DNA of 5,610 nucleotides from an uncultured Bacilli bacterium. GTDB lineage: Bacteria; Bacillota_I; Bacilli_A; ML615J-28; CAG-698. Shown here in pieces: positions 1 to 5,610 of the stretch. A model generated the notes under the pieces. The model was not told the DNA's origin, did no database searches, and was given only the letters and a program-made list of their open reading frames with translations. How positions within the stretch are numbered: the stretch's first letter is position 1; each line of letters opens with the position of its first letter. The stretch lies in contig CANQJU010000079.1 in assembly GCA_947624315.1 (NCBI GenBank), positions 1-5,610 of the forward strand. The letters run 5' to 3'. A program made the translations under genes and the position numbers.

Positions 1-738
1 TATCTATCTAATGATGGTGTAGTTGTTACTTTACAAAACGGTTTACCTGAATATTTGTTACAAGAAGTACTTGGAGAAGAAAAAGTATTGGGTTGTACTG
101 TTAACTGGGGAGCCACTTTAAAAGAGGCTGGTGTGAGCGAACTTACATCTGACCCTAATAATTTAACATTTTCTTTAGGATCATTTTCTGAAAAGAATAA
201 AGATAAAATACCTGTAGTTAAAGAAATACTTGAATTAATGGGACCTGTTATTGTTGAAGATAATTTTATTGGAACTAGATGGTCTAAATTATTAGTAAAT
301 TCGGCTTTTAGTGGTATGAGTACTGTTTTAGGAGTTACATTTGGTGAAGTTGCTAAAAACAAAGAATCAAGAAAATATACACAATTGCTAATTAAAGAAT
401 GTTTAGATGTAGCCAAAGCCCAGGAAATTAAACTTGAACCAATTCAAGGGAAAAATGTTTCCAAATTGATGGATTATCATAATGCCTTTAAGAAAAAAAT
501 TGCATTTATGATAATTCCGATAGCTATTAAACAACATGCTTTAATTAAAGCAAGTATGCTTCAAGATTTAGAAAAAGGTAAAAAATGTGAAATAGAAGCT
601 ATTAATGGTGTAATTGCTAAAAAAGGAAAAGAATTTGGAGTTGATACACCTATCAACAATAAAGTTATTGAAATTGTTAAAAGAATTGAAAATGGAGAAC
701 TTACTCCATCTTGGGACAATTTGAAATTATTTGCGTAA
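1..738 (+). CDS. Ketopantoate reductase (ApbA/PanE) family protein, 5'-truncated by window edge
   Basis: The frame is open from base 1 and ends at TAA 736-738, giving 245 residues. The family usually has about 300, so the N-terminal Rossmann part with the GxGxxG NADPH loop lies off the left edge. Seen here: QNG at fragment residues 12-14 (the conserved Asn after the Rossmann core), then W-S-K-L-L-V-N with Lys96 (bases 286-288) and Asn100 matching the family's catalytic Lys and conserved Asn. Ser185 in ASMLQDL and Glu197 in CEIEAING match the Ser and Glu that bind pantoate in E. coli PanE. All key residues visible are therefore intact. In the family these enzymes reduce 2-dehydropantoate to pantoate with NADPH, for pantothenate and CoA synthesis, in the cytosol. 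Firmicutes often carry several paralogues of unproven substrate and no other pan gene is visible, so I name the family and not panE. A TTG at 55 could be taken for a start but is internal. Confidence 0.88.
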   Translation, partial: YLSNDGVVVTLQNGLPEYLLQEVLGEEKVLGCTVNWGATLKEAGVSELTSDPNNLTFSLGSFSEKNKDKIPVVKEILELMGPVIVEDNFIGTRWSKLLVNSAFSGMSTVLGVTFGEVAKNKESRKYTQLLIKECLDVAKAQEIKLEPIQGKNVSKLMDYHNAFKKKIAFMIIPIAIKQHALIKASMLQDLEKGKKCEIEAINGVIAKKGKEFGVDTPINNKVIEIVKRIENGELTPSWDNLKLFA

Positions 739-742
739 AATA

Positions 743-774
743 AAAAATCCTATAGATTAATCTATAGGGTTTTT
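743..774. terminator. Bidirectional intrinsic terminator between convergent genes
   Basis: A perfect palindrome at 749-768 has 8-bp arms (CCTATAGA / TCTATAGG) and a TTAA loop. Its base is extended by an A run (743-747) facing a T run (770-774), so the stem can reach about 14 bp. In the plus direction it is followed by T770-774 and ends the ketopantoate reductase transcript, 4 nt after that stop codon. In the minus direction it is followed by six Ts (747-742) and ends the MATE transcript. The pair 748/769 is a U-G wobble in plus-strand RNA but an A-C mismatch in minus-strand RNA, so the hairpin should be slightly better for the plus gene. The stem has only three G-C pairs, typical of a very AT-rich genome. 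Confidence 0.85.
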
Positions 775-2188
775 AATTGCTTGTAGAAAGATCTTCAAGA
801 ATTTTATCTTGATCAATTCGTTTGAAGACTTTACGAGAAATTATAAAGTAACATAATAAATGTACTAAGAAGGTTATAATCCATGATATTGGATATGATA
901 AATACAATAAGTTCAAATCAGCAATGTTTGTAAAGTTTGTTCTTGGATAGAATATTGAATATATCCATACAATTCTTAAACCACAAACACCGGCTATTGA
1001 AACAATCATTGGCATAGTTGAATATCCCATACCTCTTAATATTCCTACCATAACATCCATTATTCCGCACAAGAAATATGGTAAACATAAATAATGAAGA
1101 CGTATATAACCAACATTTATTTCTTCAGGAACTTTAGTATAAATAGTTAAAACACTTTTACCAAAAATGAAAAGAGGAACTCCTAATAATAAGGCAACCA
1201 TAGTAACAATGATTAATGAATAAAGAGTTACTTTTTTAATGTTCTTGGTTTTCTTAGCACCCATATTTTGACTTGTAAAAGCTAAAGATCCATGATAAAC
1301 AGCATCCATAGCTGTATAAACAAATCCTTCAATACTAGAAGCAGCTGAATTACCATTCATTACAACTGATCCAAATCTATTTACTGATGATTGAATCAAA
1401 ACATTAGAAATGGAAAAAATTGATGATTGAATTCCCGCAGGTAATCCTATTTTTACAATATCAAATAATTCCTTTTTATGAATTTTTAATCTTTTAAAGC
1501 GGAAGCAATAACATTCTTTGCTTCTATGCAAGGTAATTAATATCAATATACAAGAAACAAATTGGGAAATAATGGTAGCAATAGCAACACCTTCAACACT
1601 CATTTTAAAACAAATTACAAAAATTAGATTTAATACAACATTAACTAATCCCGAAATTGTTAGAAAGTAAAGTGGCCTTTTGGTGTCTCCAACGGCTCTT
1701 AATATTGCCGCTGCAAAATTGTAAAGCATATTAAATGGCATACCAATGAAATATATTTTTAGATAAACTTGAGATAATTCCAAATCGTTGTGCATCATAT
1801 GAAGCAAATCAGCGGTAAATATATAACCGAATATACCTAATACTAAACCAACGATAAAACTAATAAGAATAGATGTGTGGACAACTTTTCCAACTTCATC
1901 ATATTTTTTAGCGCCAAATAATCTTGCACATGCTACATTTGTTCCAACAGATAATCCCATGAATAAATTTACAACAAGATTTATCAAACTTGATGTCGAT
2001 CCAACTGCTCCTAAAGCATCTTTATCACCACTAAAGTTACCAACAACAATTAAATCGGCAGCATTATATAATAGTTGTAAAATTCCCATTAACATTAGGG
2101 GAATACTGAACCATATTATTTTTAAAAATAGATTGCCATTACACATATCTATTTCAAATTTTTTTTTCTTTTTTACTACATTTTCCAT
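773..2188 (-). CDS. MATE family efflux transporter (multidrug/cation antiporter)
   Basis: A 471-residue integral membrane protein of normal MATE length (about 450-480), built as two six-helix halves. The first half shows IPLMLMGILQLLYNAADLIVVG (29-50), GLSVGTNVACARLFGAKK (78-95) and AILRAVGDTKRPL (161-173). The second repeats the pattern with IGLPAGIQSSIF (247-258), SQNMGAKK (306-313) and GILRGMGYSTMPM (382-394). These are hallmark MATE elements. The family exports cationic drugs, dyes or metabolites in exchange for Na+ or H+; the substrate cannot be read from the sequence. I chose ATG 2188-2186 because AAGGTG lies 9 nt upstream and a TTGATT/TATAAT promoter lies just before that. A TTG at 2236 would add 16 residues but has no ribosome binding site and is part of the -35 box. 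The N-terminus carries five lysines (6-10) encoded partly by a nine-A run. The TAA stop (775-773) overlaps the base of the terminator. It is transcribed alone, divergent from trkA. Confidence 0.92.
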   Translation of the reverse strand: MENVVKKKKKFEIDMCNGNLFLKIIWFSIPLMLMGILQLLYNAADLIVVGNFSGDKDALGAVGSTSSLINLVVNLFMGLSVGTNVACARLFGAKKYDEVGKVVHTSILISFIVGLVLGIFGYIFTADLLHMMHNDLELSQVYLKIYFIGMPFNMLYNFAAAILRAVGDTKRPLYFLTISGLVNVVLNLIFVICFKMSVEGVAIATIISQFVSCILILITLHRSKECYCFRFKRLKIHKKELFDIVKIGLPAGIQSSIFSISNVLIQSSVNRFGSVVMNGNSAASSIEGFVYTAMDAVYHGSLAFTSQNMGAKKTKNIKKVTLYSLIIVTMVALLLGVPLFIFGKSVLTIYTKVPEEINVGYIRLHYLCLPYFLCGIMDVMVGILRGMGYSTMPMIVSIAGVCGLRIVWIYSIFYPRTNFTNIADLNLLYLSYPISWIITFLVHLLCYFIISRKVFKRIDQDKILEDLSTSN

Positions 2189-2197
2189 TAAAAATTT

Positions 2198-2203
2198 CAC
2201 CTT
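2198..2203 (-). promoter_or_regulatory. Ribosome binding site of the MATE gene (decides the start)
   Basis: Minus-strand AAGGTG is separated by 9 nt from ATG 2188-2186. No comparable purine-rich site precedes the alternative TTG at 2236, so this site fixes the start. It lies only about 5 nt from the -10 box, so it would sit at the very 5' end of the mRNA. Confidence 0.75.
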
Positions 2204-2207
2204 GATT

Positions 2208-2236
2208 ATTATACTCTTATTTAGTAAAATAATCAA
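2208..2236 (-). promoter_or_regulatory. Sigma-A-type promoter for the MATE gene
   Basis: On the minus strand, TTGATT (2236-2231, four of six matches to TTGACA) is followed after exactly 17 nt by a perfect TATAAT (2213-2208). Transcription would start around 2203-2200, giving a leader of only about 12-15 nt. Chance -10 matches are common in such AT-rich DNA, but the spacing and position support this one. Confidence 0.6.
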
Positions 2237-2238
2237 TG

Positions 2239-2258
2239 AAATGAAAACATTGTCATTT
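2239..2258. repeat. Short inverted repeat in the divergent control region, possible operator
   Basis: AAATGA (2239-2244) and TCATTT (2253-2258) form a 6-bp inverted repeat around an 8-bp centre. It lies immediately upstream of the -35 box of the MATE promoter and about 40 bp upstream of the trkA -10 box. The size would suit a dimeric repressor, but the arms are short and AT-rich, so this may be chance. No regulator gene is present in the window. Confidence 0.2.
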
Positions 2259-2299
2259 TTTTTGATAATATAATAATTCTTCCAATTTTATAAAAAAAG

Positions 2300-2308
2300 T
2301 GATATAAT
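2300..2308 (+). promoter_or_regulatory. Extended -10 promoter for trkA-trkH-methyltransferase operon
   Basis: TGATATAAT is an extended -10 element (TG-N-TATAAT) with a perfect -10 hexamer at 2303-2308. The sequence at the -35 position, TTCCAA (2280-2285, 17-nt spacer), is weak; extended -10 promoters typically tolerate this. A/T tracts upstream (T8 at 2256-2263, A7 at 2292-2298) might act as UP-like DNA. The start point would be near 2314-2316, giving a leader under 20 nt. That leaves no room for a riboswitch such as the c-di-AMP-sensing type found before some potassium transport genes. Confidence 0.65.
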
Positions 2309-2320
2309 ACAATACTGTGT

Positions 2321-2324
2321 GAGG
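2321..2324 (+). promoter_or_regulatory. Ribosome binding site of trkA
   Basis: GAGG, within TGAGGAAA, stands 8 nt before ATG 2333-2335. This is standard Shine-Dalgarno spacing and supports that ATG as the start. Confidence 0.8.
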
Positions 2325-2332
2325 AAATAATT

Positions 2333-3688
2333 ATGAAAATTGCTATTATTGGAACTGGAAAAGTTGGTCGTGCTATTACTTCATATATCGTTAATGAAGG
2401 CCATGACCTATGCATTATTGATAATAATCCTAAGGTTGTTGAAAGTTTAGTTTATAAATATGATATTATTGGTATCTGTGGAAATGGAGCCACTTATGAT
2501 ATTCAAAAAAAGGCTGAAGTTGATAAATCTGATTTAGTTATTATTTGTACTTCAAGTGATGAGGTAAACATTTTAGCAGCTTTAGTGGCTAAAAGAATGG
2601 GAGCCAAAAATACAATAATTCGTATTAGAAATCAAGATTATTATCAACAAGTAAATTCAATGAAAAAAGACATTGGAGTATCAATGATTATTAATCCAGA
2701 ACAAGAAGCAGCTAATGAAATTGTTCAAATGATTGATTTTCCTCAAGCTTTAAAAATTGAAAATTTTGCTAAAGGTCGAATTAATTTAGTTGAAATATAT
2801 ATTGGGGATAATAGTCCACTTGTTAATGAATCATTACAAAATATTCGTCAAAAATACCAATTTCAAGTTTTAGTATGTGCAGTTCAAAGAGGAAATGATG
2901 TCTTTATTCCTAAAGGAGATTTTGTTATTGAAGCTAAGGATAAAATACATATAACAGCCTCAAGAAATGAAATTGTTAAATTTTTGAGCAAATTGGGAAT
3001 AATTGAGACTAAACTAAAATCAGTTATGATAATAGGTGGTGGAAATATTTCCGCTTATCTTGGACAAAGATTATTAAAAAATCATTATCGAGTTAAAATA
3101 ATAGAAAAAGATGAAAAGAGATGTTTAGAACTTAGTGAATTAATGCCAACAGCTACTATTATATGTGGAGATGGAACTGACAATGAATTGCTTTTAGATG
3201 AAGGCATAGAAAGCACTGATGTTGTAATATCTTTAATTGGTATTGATGAAGAAAATATTATTTCTTCAATGTATGCTAATTCTTTAGGTGTTCCTAAAGT
3301 TATAAGCAAAATAAATAGAGAAAACTTCACTCGCATTTTGGAAGAAAATGGAATTGCAAGTATTATATCACCTAAAATTATTTCGGCTTTGCGTGTTCTA
3401 AGCTATGTAAGAGCTTTAGCCAATAGTAGAGGAAGTAATGTTGTTACTTTATATAAACTTGTTAACAATGAAGTTGAAGCTTTAGAATTTGCTGTTAATG
3501 AAAATGCTAAATGTTTAGATATACCACTAAAAGATTTGAAATTGAAAAAAGGAGTTTTAATTGCCGCTATTATTAGAAATAATGAAACTAAAATTCCTGA
3601 AGCTAGTGATTGTATTAAAGTAAATGATTCTGTTATTGTTGTTACAAATAATGGATTCTTAGATAATTTAGATGATATTTTAGCATAA
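2333..3688 (+). CDS. trkA: Trk system potassium uptake regulatory subunit TrkA (double RCK domain)
   Basis: A 451-residue soluble protein of the usual length for two-unit TrkA (about 450-460). The order is RCK_N (1-135), RCK_C (about 145-220), RCK_N (228-350) and RCK_C (about 370-451). The first Rossmann loop is a canonical GTGKVG (7-12) with Asp30 at the end of the second strand, as expected for NAD(H) binding. The second has GGGNIS (235-240) with Glu258; its third Gly is Ser240. GDGTD (279-283) is a typical RCK_N turn. In the family, TrkA assembles as a cytosolic ring under TrkH and gates K+ uptake in response to nucleotides. RCK_C domains in Firmicutes may also bind c-di-AMP, but that is not provable here. 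It is the first gene of the operon, with its own extended -10 promoter and GAGG site. TrkH starts 1 nt after its stop. Confidence 0.95.
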   Translation: MKIAIIGTGKVGRAITSYIVNEGHDLCIIDNNPKVVESLVYKYDIIGICGNGATYDIQKKAEVDKSDLVIICTSSDEVNILAALVAKRMGAKNTIIRIRNQDYYQQVNSMKKDIGVSMIINPEQEAANEIVQMIDFPQALKIENFAKGRINLVEIYIGDNSPLVNESLQNIRQKYQFQVLVCAVQRGNDVFIPKGDFVIEAKDKIHITASRNEIVKFLSKLGIIETKLKSVMIIGGGNISAYLGQRLLKNHYRVKIIEKDEKRCLELSELMPTATIICGDGTDNELLLDEGIESTDVVISLIGIDEENIISSMYANSLGVPKVISKINRENFTRILEENGIASIISPKIISALRVLSYVRALANSRGSNVVTLYKLVNNEVEALEFAVNENAKCLDIPLKDLKLKKGVLIAAIIRNNETKIPEASDCIKVNDSVIVVTNNGFLDNLDDILA

Positions 3689-3689
3689 T

Positions 3690-5156
3690 ATGAAATTAAA
3701 AGTTTTATTTAACATTGTTGGAAAAATATTAATATTAGAAGCGGCAGTATTATTATTTCCATTATTAGTAAGTATTATATATCGTGAACCCGTAATCAAT
3801 AAGTTATCTTTTTTGATTACTATGGGATTGTTATTGGTATTTGGTTTTGCTTTAAATATAATTAGATCAAAAGATATAAGGCTTAGAGCCCGTGAAGGTT
3901 TTGCTATAGTAGCTATTTCTTGGATTTTGATTTCTATTTTTGGAGCCTTACCACTTACAATATCTAAATGTATACCTAATTATTTTGATGCTATTTTTGA
4001 AATTACTTCTGGATTTACTACTACAGGTGCTAGTGTTGTAACTGATATATCAGCTTTATCACATAGCATGCTTTTCTGGAGAGCCTTTAGTCACTGGTTA
4101 GGTGGTATGGGAGTATTAGTTTTAATTTTGGCTTTTATTCCTGAGAGTAAAGATGGTTCAGCTGTTCACATTATCCGTGCTGAAAGTACAGGACCACAAG
4201 TTGGTAAACTAGTATCAAAGGTAAAGGTTAGTTCAAGAATACTTTATATTATTTATTTTAGTATTACCTTTATTGAGTTTTTATTACTTTTGGTTGGACC
4301 TGATAAAGATATTAAAGTTTTAGAAAGTTTGATTTTATCATTTTCAACAGCAGGAACTGGAGGATTTTCGGTTTTAGGAACTAGTATTTCAACATATTCA
4401 AGTTATACTCAATATGTCTTAGCTATTTTTATGGTTATTTTTTCCATTAACTTTACTTTATATTATTTTATTATTATTGGTAAATGGAAAGAAGCATTAA
4501 AGAGTGAAGAATTGCGATGGTATTTAATAATAATTTTATCAAGTATAGTTATTATTTTATCAAGTGTTTATAATCTATATTCAACTTTTGAAGAGGCGTT
4601 CCGTCATACATTCTTCCAAATAAGTTCAATAATAAGTACTACAGGTTTTGCATCGACAGACTTTGCTAATACTTGGCCAACAATTGCAAAATGTGTATTA
4701 ATTTTATTAATGTTCTGTGGAAGCTGTGCAGGTTCAACAGGTGGTGGATTAAAAATTTCTCGTGTTGCTATTTTAATCAAAAATTCTTTGCGAAAAGTAC
4801 AAAAAATGATTAATCCTCGAAGAACAGAAGTTGTAAAATTTGAAAAAGATATATTAGATGATACAGTAGTTGAATCAACCCAAAACTTTTTCATTATTTA
4901 TATGTTAATTATTGCTTCAGCAACTCTATTAATTTCTTTTTTAAATAGAGAAACAGATATTTTATCTAATTTTACAGGTGTCTTGTCTTGTATTAGCAAT
5001 GTTGGTCCAGCTTTTGGAAAAATAGGATCATTTGGAGATTTTTCATTTTATAGTAATTTCAGTAAAGTTATATTTTCAATTATTATGATTACTGGTAGAT
5101 TAGAAATATTCCCTATCCTTACTTTGTTTTTACCTAATGCATGGAGGAAGAAGTAA
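3690..5156 (+). CDS. trkH: Trk/Ktr-type potassium uptake channel subunit TrkH
   Basis: A 488-residue membrane protein, normal for the TrkH/KtrB superfamily. All four pore repeats are present, with their filter glycines: FTTTGAS (109-115, Gly113), STAGTGGFS (219-227, Gly222), STTGFAS (316-322, Gly319) and SNVGPAFG (436-443, Gly439). CGSCAGSTGGGLKISR (343-358) is the conserved TrkH element after the third pore loop, and the protein ends in the usual TGRLEIFPILTLF...W (468-485). The N-terminal helix starts right after Met1, as in homologues. It forms the K+ pathway through the membrane and is gated by TrkA. The start ATG 3690 lies 1 nt after the trkA stop. No Shine-Dalgarno sequence is visible in the preceding 15 nt, so translation probably depends on ribosomes finishing trkA. 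No key residue is missing. KtrB is an alternative name, but the two-unit TrkA partner favours TrkH. Confidence 0.95.
   Translation: MKLKVLFNIVGKILILEAAVLLFPLLVSIIYREPVINKLSFLITMGLLLVFGFALNIIRSKDIRLRAREGFAIVAISWILISIFGALPLTISKCIPNYFDAIFEITSGFTTTGASVVTDISALSHSMLFWRAFSHWLGGMGVLVLILAFIPESKDGSAVHIIRAESTGPQVGKLVSKVKVSSRILYIIYFSITFIEFLLLLVGPDKDIKVLESLILSFSTAGTGGFSVLGTSISTYSSYTQYVLAIFMVIFSINFTLYYFIIIGKWKEALKSEELRWYLIIILSSIVIILSSVYNLYSTFEEAFRHTFFQISSIISTTGFASTDFANTWPTIAKCVLILLMFCGSCAGSTGGGLKISRVAILIKNSLRKVQKMINPRRTEVVKFEKDILDDTVVESTQNFFIIYMLIIASATLLISFLNRETDILSNFTGVLSCISNVGPAFGKIGSFGDFSFYSNFSKVIFSIIMITGRLEIFPILTLFLPNAWRKK
5143..5147 (+). promoter_or_regulatory. Ribosome binding site of the SpoU methyltransferase, inside trkH
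   Basis: A perfect GGAGG lies within the last codons of trkH, 8 nt before ATG 5156. It is the strongest ribosome binding site in the window and fixes the start, which overlaps the trkH stop as TAATG. Confidence 0.85.
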
Positions 5157-5610
5157 TGAAAAGATATAATAAAAAGGATAATGTGTCCTATACTTTAGGT
5201 ACAACTTTAACTATTGAATTATTAAATAAAAAACTTAAGTATGTTAAAAAAATATATTTTCATTCACAATTAATAAAAAATGATGTAACGGATAAAATTG
5301 AAAAAACGTGTCATGATAACAATATTCCAATTGAATTCAATGATAAAGTATTCAATATTTTATCGCAAAAAGAAAATTGTTATGTTATTGGTGAATTTAG
5401 TAAATATGAAACAACTTTAGAAAAAAATCAAAATCATATTGTTTTAGTTCAACCATCAAATGCTGGTAATTTAGGAACAATTATTCGCAGTATGGTTGGT
5501 TTTGGAATATGTAATTTAGCAATTATTCGTCCAGCTGTTGATATTTATGATTTAAAGACCATTAGAGCTTCAATGGGAGCAGGAAAAGGAACACCATCAC
5601 GTTGGGTAGC
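5156..5610 (+). CDS. SpoU/TrmH-class RNA 2'-O-ribose methyltransferase, 3'-truncated by window edge
   Basis: The frame is open from ATG 5156 to the window end (151 codons plus 2 nt), overlapping the trkH stop by 1 nt and preceded by GGAGG. The N-terminal part (about 1-90) fits the substrate-binding domain of a TrmH subgroup, with SYTLGTTLTIELL (11-23) and KENCYVIGEFSKY (72-84). The SPOUT catalytic domain then begins: NAGNLGTIIRS (102-112) is SpoU motif 1 with the conserved Asn, GN and Arg, and VDIYDLKTIRASMGA (128-142) is the segment leading into the family's RaSmGa signature. The enzyme would use S-adenosylmethionine to methylate a ribose in rRNA or tRNA; the target nucleotide is unknown. 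The C-terminal trefoil-knot half, with the remaining SAM-binding motifs, is off the edge. Oddity: after MGA (140-142) the expected hydrophobic continuation (often I/L-F) is replaced by GKGTPSRWVA, so the last ten residues may not belong to this gene. Confidence 0.85.
   Translation, partial: MKRYNKKDNVSYTLGTTLTIELLNKKLKYVKKIYFHSQLIKNDVTDKIEKTCHDNNIPIEFNDKVFNILSQKENCYVIGEFSKYETTLEKNQNHIVLVQPSNAGNLGTIIRSMVGFGICNLAIIRPAVDIYDLKTIRASMGAGKGTPSRWV
5573..5610 (+). other. Possible foreign tail: ribosomal protein L16-like segment fused in frame to the methyltransferase
   Basis: Bases 5573-5610 encode MGAGKGTPSRWVA. From memory of the family, L16 (rplP) carries a highly conserved MGxGKGxPxxWVAVVKPG stretch, which this matches at nearly every fixed position. 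SpoU proteins normally continue from SMGA with a hydrophobic pair and a strand. ATGGGAGCA (5573-5581) could be read by either gene, so the junction would lie there. A real substitution in the methyltransferase cannot be excluded with only ten residues visible. Confidence 0.4.

Noticed and set aside
1875..2273. Plus-strand open frame of 132 codons opposite the MATE gene
   Set aside because: It is antisense to well-supported MATE coding sequence, has no ribosome binding site, and its peptide is the biased mirror of membrane-protein codons.
2269..2274. Second TATAAT on the plus strand upstream of trkA
   Set aside because: No -35 box at suitable spacing and no TG extension; the downstream TGATATAAT is a better fit and better placed.
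2309..2332. Possible c-di-AMP or other riboswitch before trkA
   Set aside because: The predicted leader from the extended -10 promoter is under 20 nt, far too short for any known riboswitch, and the upstream 144 bp shows no structured GC-containing helices.
2233..2415. Minus-strand open frame of 60 codons overlapping the trkA start
   Set aside because: It runs through the divergent control region and is antisense to the conserved Rossmann loop of trkA; no recognisable motif or ribosome binding site.
3085..3336. Minus-strand open frame of 83 codons inside trkA
   Set aside because: Antisense shadow of the second RCK domain, which is clearly coding on the plus strand.
4532..4570. Tandem-looking repeat TTTTATCAAGT in trkH
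   Set aside because: It encodes IILSS twice within one hydrophobic helix (281-292). Two copies of a low-complexity membrane codon string are expected by chance in AT-rich DNA.
4604..4894. Minus-strand open frame of 96 codons inside trkH
   Set aside because: Antisense shadow of the third pore loop and the conserved GSTGGG element of trkH.
1..5610. tRNA or rRNA genes, CRISPR array, insertion sequence, or phage genes
   Set aside because: No cloverleaf-like GTTCGA arms, regularly spaced repeats, terminal inverted repeats or transposase motifs were seen; the window is almost fully covered by known-family genes.

Overview
The window is very AT-rich, with ATA, AGA and TTA codons common and poly-A/T tracts between genes. 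The four visible stop codons are all TAA. Tryptophan is written TGG, and no TGA is read through, so nothing points to the mycoplasma code. Together with Gram-positive-style ribosome binding sites (GGAGG, GAGG), this suggests a low-GC Firmicutes/Bacillota organism (Erysipelotrichales/RF39-like or clostridial). That assignment is inference; the sequence holds no taxonomic marker.

Layout: (1) 1-738, plus strand: C-terminal part of a ketopantoate reductase family protein. (2) 743-774: a hairpin terminator shared by two convergent genes. (3) 773-2188, minus strand: a full-length MATE-family multidrug/cation antiporter. (4) 2189-2332: a 144-bp divergent control region with one promoter per side. 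(5) 2333-5610, plus strand: a tight operon of trkA, trkH and the start of a SpoU/TrmH-class RNA 2'-O-ribose methyltransferase. The trkA-trkH gap is 1 nt, and trkH overlaps the methyltransferase start by 1 nt.

TrkH is the membrane K+ translocation subunit and TrkA is its cytosolic nucleotide-binding gating ring, so the operon core is potassium uptake. The methyltransferase is co-transcribed, but nothing in the sequence links it functionally to potassium. The MATE pump is a separate transcription unit that shares only the divergent control region.

Most of the window is ordinary housekeeping and transport DNA, and I see no convincing new system. The most notable anomaly is at the right edge. 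After the SpoU signature RASMGA, the reading frame stays open but continues as GKGTPSRWVA. This does not look like a SpoU protein and resembles the conserved MGxGKGxPxxWVAVVKPG segment of ribosomal protein L16. A chimeric junction at a short shared sequence near 5573-5581 is possible. Smaller points are the MATE start choice (an upstream TTG lies inside the promoter), the missing ribosome binding site of trkH, and a Gly-to-Ser change in the second TrkA nucleotide-binding loop.
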